Virus record (IMG/VR): IMGVR_UViG_3300001460_000018
Coordinates: 8,332 to 72,331 of that record
From: a virus
Length of the DNA: 64,000 nt
Reading direction: 5' to 3' (one strand)
In this document: in pieces, positions 8,396 to 18,413 of the stretch
Layout of the letters: each line of letters starts with the position of its first letter
How positions within the stretch are numbered: position 1 is the stretch's first letter
Notes under the pieces: model-generated
The model's input: the letters and a program-made list of their open reading frames with translations, nothing else
Told to the model about the DNA's origin: nothing
Databases searched by the model: none
Translations under genes and position numbers: made by a program

Positions 8396-8875
8396 ATGGC
8401 AAATATAGATAATAAGCTATCAGAATTAAAAGTTAATGATGTGCATAAAGTAGATTTAGACAATAATGAAGATACTTTAGCAAATTGCTGGAATCATCAA
8501 AAATATATGCAAGAAACTGTATATGGGTATGATTTTTCAAAAATCACTATTGGTGAGATTGTTGATTTTAGCTTTATGAATAAACATGCTCTTAATGATG
8601 AAATCGGCGAATTTATGGATGCTTTAGGTGGAATAGAAGATGGCGTAGGTAATGCTGCATGGAAACCTTGGAAAAAAAGCAATTCTTCTATTAGAGGTAA
8701 AAAAATATCTGATTTAACACCAGGCGATATTAAAGAACTTAAAATGGAGTTTGTTGATATGTTTCATTTCTTTATGAATTTTGGAATAATTATTGGAATT
8801 ACTCCTAAAGAAGTCTATAATATGTACTTTGCTAAAGCAAGTGAAAACGTAAATAGACAAAAACAAGGATACTAA
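8396..8875 (+). CDS. 56: dCTPase/dUTPase, T4 gp56-like
   Basis: The 159-residue protein hydrolyses dCTP (and dUTP) to the monophosphate in the T4 model, keeping unmodified cytosine out of phage DNA and feeding dCMP to gp42. It carries E-I-G-E-F-M, A-W-K-P-W-K-K, K-K-I-x-D-L-x-P and F-H-F-F-M-N, plus a C-terminal E-N-x-x-R-Q-x-x-G-Y. These match T4 gp56 as I remember it over more than 70 residues. The fold is the all-alpha dimeric NTP pyrophosphatase. It leads the replication operon. Confidence 0.85.
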   Translation: MANIDNKLSELKVNDVHKVDLDNNEDTLANCWNHQKYMQETVYGYDFSKITIGEIVDFSFMNKHALNDEIGEFMDALGGIEDGVGNAAWKPWKKSNSSIRGKKISDLTPGDIKELKMEFVDMFHFFMNFGIIIGITPKEVYNMYFAKASENVNRQKQGY

Positions 8876-8876
8876 T

Positions 8877-9122
8877 ATGACAATAAATTTAGAAACTATA
8901 CTAGGTTTAGAATTAGTTGGTGAAGAAATAGATACCTTTATTACTATCTTAAAAAGAATACATGAATCATCTTTAAAAGACGATAGCATAGGATTCAAGA
9001 GTGATAAACCAAACATTATTGAATTTACTGATGACGAGATTGGTTTAGTAAATTTAATATATGAAAACTTTAAACCTGTAGACAACCCTAAAGATGATAC
9101 TAGCGACAGAGCAAACACATAA
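8877..9122 (+). CDS. Small acidic protein, unknown
   Basis: An 81-residue acidic protein, mostly predicted helical, starting one base after the dCTPase stop and overlapping the polymerase start by 29 bp. The tight packing supports translation. No domain was recognised; a role in replication is suggested only by position. Confidence 0.5.
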   Translation: MTINLETILGLELVGEEIDTFITILKRIHESSLKDDSIGFKSDKPNIIEFTDDEIGLVNLIYENFKPVDNPKDDTSDRANT

Positions 9123-10563
9123 GATAGTAAAAATATCTTATATAGAAAATAATGAACGTAAATTTATAGATGTACCTAAAGAAAATTTTTGGTATTGGGA
9201 TGAATGTAAATCAGCAAAAGCAGATAAAACATTCAAATCTTATTTAGGAAAGCCAGTAAAGAAAAACTATGAAAAGGCTAGTAAATATAATATAAATAAG
9301 TTTTCTATATGGGAATGGATTAATACACAGCCTAAAGAGTTGCAAAATACTCTATATAAATTAGCATTTCCTAAAATGCTATTTTGTGATATTGAGACCG
9401 AGGTCATTGATGGATTTCCTGATGTAAATGTAGCAAAAGAAAAAGTAACCACTATTACTTTTACTTATGTGGATAAAAATAAAAAGATTCAAAGCATCAC
9501 TGTTGGATATAAAGAAGATTTTAATCATGAGCAGCAAAATAAGATGCAAGGATTTATTGATGACTATTTTACATCAGTAAATAACAATAGACCTATAGTT
9601 TTTAAATATAAGAAAGTTAATAATGAAACTGAGCTTCTTCAATTTTTTATAGAAATATGTAAAAAGTTTCATATTATAACAGGATGGTATTTTGAAGACT
9701 TTGATTGGCCTTATCTAAAAAGAAGAATGATGAATCTTGGTTTAGATTATAAACAAATATCACCAACCAATACATTAGATAGATATAATAACCCTAATCA
9801 TTTTGTAATCATTGATTACATGAAAGTGTTTGAAAAGAATGATAAAACTATTAGAGTTAAAGAATCATTAAGCCTTGAATTTATATCTAATGCTGTGTTA
9901 GGTGTAGGTAAATTAAAATATGGCGGGACATTACAAGAAATGTATGAAAATGATTATAAGAAATATGTTCTCTATAATAATGTAGATACAATTAATGTAT
10001 TATTAATTCATGACACTTGTAAAACTCTTAATGCATTATTAGCATTATCAAATATGTCAGCATGCGAAGTTGCTAAATGTCAATCAGCAGTAAACATTAC
10101 TGAAGGATTAATGTCAAAAGGATATTTAGCAGAATATAAAGTAATTCCAAAAAAATCAGGCAGAGGAAATGAAAAAGAAGAATATGTAGGTGCATATGTT
10201 AAAGCGCCTATTACTGGAATGCACGGTGCTGCAACATGCTTTGACTTTAGTTCACTATATCCATCCATTGCTCGTCAGTTAAATTTATCACCTGAATCAT
10301 TTATAGGTAAAAATACACCTAATATGACAGATAAGTATGGAAAAGAAGAATCTTTTGATAAGTATAAAGAATTATCTAAAAAAATAGATAGATCTAATAA
10401 TAAAGAAATTATATCTATATCAGGTTGTAAATTTACAACAAATGGGAGTACTCTTAAGACCATTTTTGATAATTTATATGCACAACGTAAAATTGACCAA
10501 ACTAGATTTAAGAAATGTGATAAGCTTGCACATGAATTAAAACAAAAGCTTAAACAAATGTAA
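9094..10563 (+). CDS. 43: DNA polymerase gp43, N-terminal part (exonuclease and palm motif A)
   Basis: This is the first 489 residues of a family B replicative polymerase. It has ExoI C-D-I-E-T-E, ExoII W-Y-F-E-D-F-D-W-P, an ExoIII-region Y-N-N-V-D-T, and polymerase motif A D-F-S-S-L-Y-P-S. It ends in the fingers region after a basic helix, just before motif B. Motifs B and C are in a separate gene at 11355-12572, with the sliding clamp gene between them. The two products total 894 residues, close to T4 gp43 (about 898), so nothing large is missing. They presumably assemble into one active enzyme. Confidence 0.9.
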   Translation: MILATEQTHKIVKISYIENNERKFIDVPKENFWYWDECKSAKADKTFKSYLGKPVKKNYEKASKYNINKFSIWEWINTQPKELQNTLYKLAFPKMLFCDIETEVIDGFPDVNVAKEKVTTITFTYVDKNKKIQSITVGYKEDFNHEQQNKMQGFIDDYFTSVNNNRPIVFKYKKVNNETELLQFFIEICKKFHIITGWYFEDFDWPYLKRRMMNLGLDYKQISPTNTLDRYNNPNHFVIIDYMKVFEKNDKTIRVKESLSLEFISNAVLGVGKLKYGGTLQEMYENDYKKYVLYNNVDTINVLLIHDTCKTLNALLALSNMSACEVAKCQSAVNITEGLMSKGYLAEYKVIPKKSGRGNEKEEYVGAYVKAPITGMHGAATCFDFSSLYPSIARQLNLSPESFIGKNTPNMTDKYGKEESFDKYKELSKKIDRSNNKEIISISGCKFTTNGSTLKTIFDNLYAQRKIDQTRFKKCDKLAHELKQKLKQM

Positions 10564-10596
10564 CATAATTAGTATTAAATTAAAAACGTAAAATTT

Positions 10597-11355
10597 ATGA
10601 AAAAAGTAGAATTAACTGGAGTAAATGTAACAGAGTTTACAAAATTTATTGGAATGCTTGCTAAATTAAGCTCAGCTAGCACAGTGTACTTTACAATTGA
10701 CAATGATAAGATAATTTCAGATTCTTATATTGAGAGTAAGTCACTGATTAAATCACTAAGATACAAATTATCAGATTTCTTTGAAGAAGATACTATTAAT
10801 AGTGTTGTAAAATGTACTTTTTATAGTGGTAAAAAACTTGCTGATGCATTTTCATACCTCAATGGGAATGACATAAGAATCACTATTGATTATAATGAAT
10901 ATGAATCTGAAAATTTTGCAACTAGATTTGTTATAACTGATGGTAAATTAAAAGTTACTCTTAAAGGTGGTGATCCTGCATTAATTGAATTTGTTAGTGT
11001 TCCTCAGAAAGCTATTGATACTTTAACTAATTGTGATTCTGCTGGGAATTCATTTCAGATAACATCTAATGAATTAAAGCAAATTAAAAGTTTAGAGAAG
11101 TTTGATACCAATCCTTACATTACATTCTCAATTAATGGAAGTATTAAAGTTAAATCAGAAAATTCTTTTGAAATTGACATTAATGATAACATGGATCAAG
11201 TTTCAACTGAAGGTGAATATAAAGTAGATAAGACTTTAATGGCATTAGTTGAAAATGAAACTTATTCAGCATATACATTTGATGATAAAATAATCTTAAA
11301 GAGCGTAGATGAAAAGATTATAAATGTAGTTGCTTTAACTGATACAGTTGATTAA
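10597..11355 (+). CDS. 45: Sliding clamp, T4 gp45-like
   Basis: This 252-residue protein is slightly longer than T4 gp45 (228). It is acidic and beta-rich, with the alternating strand pattern of the DNA clamp fold and a K-x-T-L-K-G-G-D segment in the middle. It would form a trimeric ring tethering the polymerase and, in T4, the late transcription machinery. Its place between the two halves of the polymerase gene supports the assignment. The stop codon overlaps the next start as TAATG. Identification rests on composition, size and context more than on one diagnostic motif. Confidence 0.7.
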   Translation: MKKVELTGVNVTEFTKFIGMLAKLSSASTVYFTIDNDKIISDSYIESKSLIKSLRYKLSDFFEEDTINSVVKCTFYSGKKLADAFSYLNGNDIRITIDYNEYESENFATRFVITDGKLKVTLKGGDPALIEFVSVPQKAIDTLTNCDSAGNSFQITSNELKQIKSLEKFDTNPYITFSINGSIKVKSENSFEIDINDNMDQVSTEGEYKVDKTLMALVENETYSAYTFDDKIILKSVDEKIINVVALTDTVD

Positions 11356-12572
11356 TGATTAATATATCAGAAATTCATACTGATGAGCTGGATAGTGTTG
11401 ACTTTAATTCTTTAAGTAAACAAGAATTGGTTAACACTATTCATCAGCTTGAAAATGAAGCTCTTGTGTATGACACTATGCAAATGGCCGAAAAAATTGC
11501 ACTTAACAGTATTTATGGTGCATTAGGTAATGAGCATTTTAGATTCTTTGATGTTAGATTAGCAGAAGCAATCACATTACAAGGACAAGATGCAATTAAG
11601 TATAGTGAAACTGTTCTAAATCAATATTTCTGGAAAGCATTTCATAGAGATAAAGAACTTCTTAATGCACTTAAAGAAAAATGCCCAGATGTTATAACAG
11701 AAAATGTAAAGCCATGTGAAAATCCTGTAGTTGTTTATATGGACACAGATTCTTGCTATGCAACATTTCAAGAAGCATTGGATAATGTTAATTGGACAGG
11801 TCATGTAAATGATTTTGTTCTTACTATGACAGACGCAAGATTAGGTAGTTATTTAACAAATGCATTTGAAAAATATGCAAAGCATTATAATACAGATAAT
11901 TACTTAATGTTTGAATTAGAATCTATAGCATATCATGGGATTTGGACAGCAAAGAAAAAGTATGTTCAAGAAATGGCATGGGCAGATGGTAAAATTTATG
12001 AACCTCTCCAAAAAATTAAAGCAACTGGATTAGAAATGATTCAAGCACAAACTCCAGCATTTTGTAGAAATATTCTTGCTGATGTAGTAAAGTGGATGTT
12101 TAAGAAAGGTGCTTCTTTTGAAATTAAGGATTTGGCTAATGAATTATCTAGCATAAAGAAGCAATTTCTAATATCAGATATAGATGATATTTCTAAAAAC
12201 ACATCTATAGGTGATTATAATAAATTTATATTAGAAGATGAAGCATCTCTAGAAATAGGTCCTCACTGTCCTGCACACGTTAGAGGAGCAGGTGTACATA
12301 ATCATTTACTTAATAAAAATCCAAAGCTAAAGAATAAGTATGATAGCCTAAGATCAGGTGATAAGGTTAAGTGGTATTATGCAGCAAGTATATCTGAAAA
12401 GTTTGATAAATTTTCATATAGGCGAGGAGATCACCCTAAAGAGTTTGCTTTGGCTATGGATTATGATACTCAATTTGAGAAAACTTTACTGGGTCCAGTA
12501 AATAACATCATAGAGGCAATGAAATATAAACCACTTACAGCGAGTCTTCATACTGCTAAAAAATTATTTTAA
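11355..12572 (+). CDS. 43: DNA polymerase gp43, C-terminal part (motifs B and C)
   Basis: The 405-residue product carries motif B, A-L-N-S-I-Y-G-A-L-G-N (about residues 50-60), and motif C, Y-M-D-T-D-S, with the metal-binding aspartates. The thumb region follows, including K-K-K-Y-V. The first 40 residues are acidic and may be an adapter to the N-terminal subunit. The gene begins inside the clamp stop codon, so translation is probably coupled. No frameshift could join it to the first part because the clamp gene lies between. Confidence 0.9.
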   Translation: MINISEIHTDELDSVDFNSLSKQELVNTIHQLENEALVYDTMQMAEKIALNSIYGALGNEHFRFFDVRLAEAITLQGQDAIKYSETVLNQYFWKAFHRDKELLNALKEKCPDVITENVKPCENPVVVYMDTDSCYATFQEALDNVNWTGHVNDFVLTMTDARLGSYLTNAFEKYAKHYNTDNYLMFELESIAYHGIWTAKKKYVQEMAWADGKIYEPLQKIKATGLEMIQAQTPAFCRNILADVVKWMFKKGASFEIKDLANELSSIKKQFLISDIDDISKNTSIGDYNKFILEDEASLEIGPHCPAHVRGAGVHNHLLNKNPKLKNKYDSLRSGDKVKWYYAASISEKFDKFSYRRGDHPKEFALAMDYDTQFEKTLLGPVNNIIEAMKYKPLTASLHTAKKLF

Positions 12573-12583
12573 AATAAAAAGAT

Positions 12584-13837
12584 ATGGCAAAAAAACAAGA
12601 AAGATCAATAGATGATATTTTTGGGAGCTTAAATAAAATAAACCCATTAAGTACAATGGATCTTGGCAATTCAAATATTGGTAGAATAACTGACCAAATT
12701 GATACAGGAAATTGGATTTTAAATGCAGCAGTCTCAGGATCAATAAAAGGCGGCATAGCAAATAATAAGATTTATCAAATGGCAGGTGAATCTGGTGCAG
12801 GTAAAACATTTGTATGTTTAAATGTTATTAAGAATGCTCAAGAATCTGGGTATTCTATAATGTACATTGATACTGAGGCAGCATTAGATCATTCAATGTT
12901 AGAAAAGTTTGGAATAGATACAAGCCTAAAAGGAAAGAGTAAGTTTATGTATATGCCAGTAGGTGATATTGATAAACTAAAGAGTACTTTAACCACAGTT
13001 GTTAAGGACCTTAAAGAAGTAAAAATAAGTGGGGGAACTATTCCAAAGATGTTAATTATATTAGATAGCATTGGAATGATTGCATCTAATAAAGAAATTG
13101 AAGATGCAAAAGAAGAAAACCATAAAGCAGATTTTACAAGAGCAAAAGGAATAAGATCCTTATTTAGAAATATTACATTAGATCTTGGATTAATCGGAGT
13201 ACCTATGATTTATACCAATCATGTTGGTGTAAACATTGGCGGGTATGGAGATCCTATGGTTGTAGGAGGTGGAGAAGGTAATAAGTACAGTGCATCAGTT
13301 ACACTCTGTTTAAGCAAATCTAAATTAAGAGAAGATAAAAAAGATGTTAAACGACAAACAGGCATCATATGTAAAGCAAAAACTCTAAAGAATAGATTTG
13401 CACAACCTATAGCAATAGAATTCCATATTGACTTTAGAAAGAGGTTTAATAGATACATTGGAGTACATCCTTTTATAAGCTGGGATAATTGTGGAATTGG
13501 CAAAGGAAAAATATGGACACAAAAGCAATTTGATAAGCTATCAGAATCAAGTAAGAAAATTTGTAAACCATTTACTTCTACTAAAGAAACTAAAACAGGC
13601 GAAGAAACTGTTACCCTATATTTTGAACCTAGAGAAAGCGCATTAAAATTTGTGGTTGAGCATCTAGGTGAAACTGTTGATAAATCTGAGCTTTTTACTG
13701 CAAGAGTAATGGAGCCAGTAAAAGATAGGCTTGATGAAGTAATCGTAGAAGCATTTTCATTTGGATCTGATGAAATTGAAGAAGAAATTGATAGTTTGAT
13801 AGATGAAATTGAAGAATCTGATGAATTAGTTGATTAA
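12584..13837 (+). CDS. uvsX: UvsX/RecA-like recombinase
   Basis: The 417-residue strand-exchange protein has Walker A G-E-S-G-A-G-K-T at residues 68-75. The M-Y-I-D-T-E-A-A segment holds the catalytic glutamate, L-I-I-L-D-S is Walker B, and Y-T-N-H-V-G follows. The acidic C-terminal tail is typical of RecA-family proteins. It would promote recombination-dependent replication with gp46/47 and gp41. It starts 11 bp after the polymerase fragment behind an AAAATAAAAA leader. Confidence 0.9.
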   Translation: MAKKQERSIDDIFGSLNKINPLSTMDLGNSNIGRITDQIDTGNWILNAAVSGSIKGGIANNKIYQMAGESGAGKTFVCLNVIKNAQESGYSIMYIDTEAALDHSMLEKFGIDTSLKGKSKFMYMPVGDIDKLKSTLTTVVKDLKEVKISGGTIPKMLIILDSIGMIASNKEIEDAKEENHKADFTRAKGIRSLFRNITLDLGLIGVPMIYTNHVGVNIGGYGDPMVVGGGEGNKYSASVTLCLSKSKLREDKKDVKRQTGIICKAKTLKNRFAQPIAIEFHIDFRKRFNRYIGVHPFISWDNCGIGKGKIWTQKQFDKLSESSKKICKPFTSTKETKTGEETVTLYFEPRESALKFVVEHLGETVDKSELFTARVMEPVKDRLDEVIVEAFSFGSDEIEEEIDSLIDEIEESDELVD

Positions 13838-13889
13838 TATTCAGATTCTTTTAAACATTTCATACTTAATAACTATTTAAAAATAAAAA

Positions 13890-15182
13890 ATGATTAATAC
13901 TGGTGAATTTGAAAAAGTTTTTTTACTATATGCTTTAGAGAATCCTCATTATCTTTCTTCTGTTGATAAAGGATTCTTTGAAATTAAAGAAATTGATACT
14001 TTAGCAATAATAGTAAAAGCATATTGGAGTAAATTTAAACAAACTCCAACTAAGGAACAGTTATGGATGTTAGTTAAATCTAAAGATATTCAAATTGACG
14101 GTGGGTTATATAATAAAATCTTTGAAAATCCTTTAGAGAAATATGATATTGACTGGGTTAAAAGAACTGCAGAATCTTGGATATTATGGAAAAACCTAGA
14201 TAGTAGTTTAACAGATACCCTTGAGTTCGTTAGCACACAACAAGTATCTCCTGAAAATGTTGAAGGTATAATAAGACAAGTTAAGGATATTATAAATGGC
14301 AGAAATTCAATCAATTTTAATAATGATTTAGGATTAAGTTTCTATAATGCAATAGATCATAAATTAGATTCACTTTCAACTATCACAACTAATTATATGT
14401 TTGTTGATAGACTGATGGGCGGGTATACAAAAAAGACATTAAATGTTTATGTTGCACCGCCTAACACAGGGAAATCATTATTCATGGCACATGATGCTGC
14501 TGAGTATATTAAAAAAGGCAAGAATGTTATATATGTAACTCTTGAAATGAGTGGCCAAAAGATTCTTAAAAGAGTTGGTGCAAATGTATTAGGAATCTCA
14601 ATAGATGATTATGAATCAAAATCTAGGAATACTGAATTCATGGAGAAAAAGATTAAAGCATTCAAAAATCAATCTCTAATGGATCCAGGTGAATTAAGAG
14701 TTGTTGAATTCCCTACATCCACTGGAACTGTTGATGACATTGATGTGTATCTTAAAAATATTCAAGAAACTACAGGCATTAAGTTTGATGTTGTTATTAT
14801 TGATTACATTAATATTCTTAGAGATATTAGAAACCCAAACACAGAACAAACGTATATTAAAATTAAGAATATATCTGAAGATCTTAGAGCGTTTTCACAA
14901 AAGAATGATGTTGTTGTGATTAGCGCAACACAAACAAATAGAGGTGGCTTTGATTCTACTGAAGTTACTATGGCAAATATTGCTGAATCTGCTGGTTTAG
15001 CTCATACTGCCGATAATATCATGGCAATTATTCAAGACTCTGAGATGAATCTTAATAAAGAATACTGGCTTAAATTACTTAAAGTAAGAGATGGCGCTGG
15101 TAAACACACTAAATGTTTATTAAACATTGATTATGATTATATGATATTATCAGAAACTGATGTTTTAGTAGAAGATAATTAA
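13890..15182 (+). CDS. 41: Replicative DNA helicase, T4 gp41/DnaB-like
   Basis: The 430-residue hexameric helicase has an N-terminal helical domain (1-140) and a RecA-like motor. Motifs include A-P-P-N-T-G-K-S (Walker A, about 189-196), Y-V-T-L-E-M-S, V-V-I-I-D-Y-I-N and S-A-T-Q-T-N-R-G, characteristic of DnaB family members. It unwinds DNA ahead of gp43. No primase (gp61) gene was recognised in the window. Confidence 0.9.
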   Translation: MINTGEFEKVFLLYALENPHYLSSVDKGFFEIKEIDTLAIIVKAYWSKFKQTPTKEQLWMLVKSKDIQIDGGLYNKIFENPLEKYDIDWVKRTAESWILWKNLDSSLTDTLEFVSTQQVSPENVEGIIRQVKDIINGRNSINFNNDLGLSFYNAIDHKLDSLSTITTNYMFVDRLMGGYTKKTLNVYVAPPNTGKSLFMAHDAAEYIKKGKNVIYVTLEMSGQKILKRVGANVLGISIDDYESKSRNTEFMEKKIKAFKNQSLMDPGELRVVEFPTSTGTVDDIDVYLKNIQETTGIKFDVVIIDYINILRDIRNPNTEQTYIKIKNISEDLRAFSQKNDVVVISATQTNRGGFDSTEVTMANIAESAGLAHTADNIMAIIQDSEMNLNKEYWLKLLKVRDGAGKHTKCLLNIDYDYMILSETDVLVEDN

Positions 15183-15198
15183 AAAAAAATAAAAAAAC

Positions 15199-15636
15199 GT
15201 GGATAAATCATATTATAATGAAAACCGGTATTATGATGCAGATGTCACAAAGCATGATACTAAATTAGAAATTGACACAAACTCTCCTGTTTATACTAAT
15301 TATGAACAAGACTATGTTGAGAAATTACAAAGCATTAAAGATCTTGAGAATCATATTAATAATGATAGTGTAATAAGAAAAATTGTAGATAAAATACCTA
15401 CTGCTGATATTAAAAAGAGAATTACTTTAAATATAGAAGAAACTAATAAATTTTATGGATTCTGTAAGCTTAGATTAGAATCACAGTATACACAAGTACA
15501 AATATTTGATATTGCAACGTCATATCTTAATATAGAACCTAAAGATTTTTACGCAAAATTATCAATAAAATTTAAAGAAATGCTATTATCTGAATTATCA
15601 GATAGTGGCCATTATAAATCAAAAGCATTATTTTAA
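15199..15636 (+). CDS. Possible gp33-like late transcription coactivator
   Basis: The 145-residue protein uses a GTG start after an A-rich leader. The N-terminus is polar and Tyr-rich. Residues 80-145 are helical and end H-Y-K-S-K-A-L-F. The pattern of a helical core with a short hydrophobic C-terminus resembles gp33 of T4-like phages, whose tail binds the sliding clamp. It lies immediately before gp47 with no gap. The resemblance is weak and was judged by eye, so the product may simply be an unknown replication-region protein. Confidence 0.35.
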   Translation: MDKSYYNENRYYDADVTKHDTKLEIDTNSPVYTNYEQDYVEKLQSIKDLENHINNDSVIRKIVDKIPTADIKKRITLNIEETNKFYGFCKLRLESQYTQVQIFDIATSYLNIEPKDFYAKLSIKFKEMLLSELSDSGHYKSKALF

Positions 15637-16701
15637 ATGGCAGGAATTTGGCTTTTTACGGACACGCATATAGGCGCAAGAAGTAATAGTAATGAGTGGA
15701 TGGATATTATTTCATCTGCGCATTTTAACTTTATTATACCAACGATTGAAAAGAATTGGAAAGAAGGTGATCTTATCATACATTGTGGAGATGTATTTGA
15801 TAATAGACAAAGTACAAATCTAAAAGCACTTGATATAGGAATAAAGGTTTATGAAAGACTAGCAAAATTAGGACAAGTTCATATCATTGCAGGAAATCAT
15901 GATATTTATAAAAAAGATAGCACAGAAATCACAAGTCTTGATTCTCTTAAATGGATTCCTAATGTAAACATATGGAAAAATCCTGCATGTATTAATGTAA
16001 GACAGCATAAGTTATTTTTAATGCCTTGGAGAGCAACAGTTAAAGAGGAAGGTGAAACGCTTAAAGAATATCAAAAGCAATATAAACCAGATTACGCATT
16101 TATGCATGGTACATTTAGCGGAACTCAATATAATAAGTATGTAAAGATTGATGCGAAAGAAGGTGGATCAACAACATCAACTGCAGGATATAAAAGAGTA
16201 TTTTCTGGACATATACATTGGCAACAAGATGTTAAGAATATTAATATCATGGGAAGTCCTTTTGAAATCACAAGAGGTGATGCAGATAATAAAAAAGGAA
16301 TGTATTATTTGGATCTTGAGACAGGTAATGAAACTTTTTATGAAAATACTATATCTCCTAAACATCTTAAATTTAGGTTCACGGAATTCAATAAAGAGCT
16401 ATTTGAAAAAATAGCCAAAGTTGCACCTAATAATTTTATAGACATTCAGGTTGCTAACTCAGTTCTCGCAAAGAATGCATCAAAATTCTGGAAATCTGCT
16501 GAAAAGATAAAGGATCTTGCTAGGAACCTAGAACTTCAACAATATGAAGATGAGGTTATTGATGATGATGTAGCTGAGGTAAGTGAAAATATGGATCATG
16601 ATGAATTAATCCAAACAGAAATTAAAAAGAGACTTCCTGAAGAAACTGATAGGAAAAAAGCAATAAAGATAATTGATGAAATAATTAAAGAAGTATCATG
16701 A
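15637..16701 (+). CDS. 47: Recombination nuclease gp47 (SbcD/Mre11-like)
   Basis: The 354-residue metallophosphoesterase carries F-T-D-T-H-I-G at the N-terminus, G-D-V-F-D-N-R, I-A-G-N-H-D and G-H-I-H, the four metal-binding blocks of Mre11/SbcD. With gp46 it resects DNA ends for recombination-dependent replication. The end overlaps the gp46 start by 4 bp (ATGA). Confidence 0.92.
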   Translation: MAGIWLFTDTHIGARSNSNEWMDIISSAHFNFIIPTIEKNWKEGDLIIHCGDVFDNRQSTNLKALDIGIKVYERLAKLGQVHIIAGNHDIYKKDSTEITSLDSLKWIPNVNIWKNPACINVRQHKLFLMPWRATVKEEGETLKEYQKQYKPDYAFMHGTFSGTQYNKYVKIDAKEGGSTTSTAGYKRVFSGHIHWQQDVKNINIMGSPFEITRGDADNKKGMYYLDLETGNETFYENTISPKHLKFRFTEFNKELFEKIAKVAPNNFIDIQVANSVLAKNASKFWKSAEKIKDLARNLELQQYEDEVIDDDVAEVSENMDHDELIQTEIKKRLPEETDRKKAIKIIDEIIKEVS

Positions 16702-18401
16702 GAATATTAGAATTAGAATTTAAAAATTTCAATTCATATGGAAATGGATTGCAAAAAGTTGATTTAAGAGATCCTAACTTCTATTTACTTTACGGTGTTT
16801 CAGGAGTTGGTAAAAGCACAATAAGAGAAGTTATTGGATATCTTTTATATGGTAAAGTTGATGGTAAGAACATGGGCGATCTTCCTAATCGGACAAATAA
16901 AAAAGATCTCTATGGTCGAATCTTATTTGAGGCAGGAGGAAGCATTATTGAATTAAAAAGAGGTATGAAGCCTAATATATTTGATGTAACTATAGATGGT
17001 GAACCTGAAGATACTGCAGGTAAAAAGAATGTACAGGAGATACTTGAAACAGAATACTATAAAATACCACAAAGCACATATAACAACATTGTAACTATAT
17101 CAATAGATAAGTTTAAGTCGTTTTTAAATATGTCTCCGTCTGATAAGAGAAAAATCATTGACCAGATATTTAGCTTTATTGTATTCAATAAGGTTTATGA
17201 GAGACTAAATAGGAAAGTACTTGATTATAACACCGAGCTTAAAAACATTAATGGAAAAATCACAGTTCTTACCGAGAGCAAATCAGATATTACTCAGAAG
17301 TTAGAAACCATGAATAGCCTTAATAAAGAAAAGATTAATGAAGCTCTTGATAGTTTAATTCCAAGGATTAAAGATTTGCGGGAAACGTCAAAAAAAATAG
17401 AAGATGTATTAGTAACTATTAAAGGTAAACAAGATTTAATAACACAAAAAGATTCTGATTTAAGATCAGATATATCTACTTATAATTCTGATATATCAAA
17501 ATATAAAACAGAGATTAAAAATGTTGATAAGCAAATAGATTTATATGATTTAGGTAAATGCCCAACCTGCACAAGTGATTTAACAACTGATTATCATAAA
17601 GATCTTAAGAATGAATTGCTTAAGACACGGACTAGCTTAATTAAAAAGAAAGAAGATTTTGATAAATTAGTTGATTCTAAAAATGCAATGAGAACTACTA
17701 TTCTTGATGCAAGTAAAAAGGTTCAAGACAAGCGATCACAGTTAAGTAATAAGCTAAGCACTATTAAGAGTAATTTATCAACTCTTGCACATGAATATAA
17801 AATGACAAAAGAAAGTCTTGAAAGCGACAGCTCAGAATTTGATGGCATATTAAAGAATACTGTTGATAAAATAGACAATCTTATGAATAGCTTAGATAAT
17901 TTAAGTAAGGAAGAATTCCTATATTCTGAAATATCTAAAATATTTGCAGAGGATGGTGTTAAGAAACAAATCCTTAAATCTGTTTTACCTGGATTAAATA
18001 AGTCAATTAATGAATTTACTAGAAAATTGCATTTTCCATATAAAATTGAAATAGATGATAAATTTAATTCAGTTATTACAAGCATGGGTTCTACTATTTC
18101 TGTAAAGACATTAAGCACAGGTGAACATAAAAAAGCTGATTTTGCTGTCCTTATATCAATTATTAAAATAATGAAAAGAAACTTTCCTGGAATTAATTTA
18201 TTATTTCTTGATGAGCTTCTTGGAAATATTGATGGTCATGGTATTTATGAATTGCTTTCATTAACTAGAAAAATAGTTGATGAGCTTGATATGAATGTAT
18301 TTGTGATAAATCATGCTGAATTACCATCAGAGATTTTTGATTATAAGATAGAAGTTGTTAAGAAAAGTGGCTTTAGTGAAATGGCAATAGAAAAAACATA
18401 A
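16698..18401 (+). CDS. 46: Recombination ATPase gp46 (SbcC/Rad50-like)
   Basis: The 567-residue SMC-like protein has Walker A G-V-S-G-V-G-K-S at residues 33-40. Long coiled coils flank a zinc hook, C-P-T-C, at 288-291. The C-terminal block has L-S-T-G-E (ABC signature) and L-L-F-L-D-E-L-L (Walker B). Its size is close to T4 gp46 (about 560). It is the partner of gp47 in the overlapping upstream gene. Confidence 0.92.
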   Translation: MRILELEFKNFNSYGNGLQKVDLRDPNFYLLYGVSGVGKSTIREVIGYLLYGKVDGKNMGDLPNRTNKKDLYGRILFEAGGSIIELKRGMKPNIFDVTIDGEPEDTAGKKNVQEILETEYYKIPQSTYNNIVTISIDKFKSFLNMSPSDKRKIIDQIFSFIVFNKVYERLNRKVLDYNTELKNINGKITVLTESKSDITQKLETMNSLNKEKINEALDSLIPRIKDLRETSKKIEDVLVTIKGKQDLITQKDSDLRSDISTYNSDISKYKTEIKNVDKQIDLYDLGKCPTCTSDLTTDYHKDLKNELLKTRTSLIKKKEDFDKLVDSKNAMRTTILDASKKVQDKRSQLSNKLSTIKSNLSTLAHEYKMTKESLESDSSEFDGILKNTVDKIDNLMNSLDNLSKEEFLYSEISKIFAEDGVKKQILKSVLPGLNKSINEFTRKLHFPYKIEIDDKFNSVITSMGSTISVKTLSTGEHKKADFAVLISIIKIMKRNFPGINLLFLDELLGNIDGHGIYELLSLTRKIVDELDMNVFVINHAELPSEIFDYKIEVVKKSGFSEMAIEKT

Positions 18402-18413
18402 TAAATATATTAT

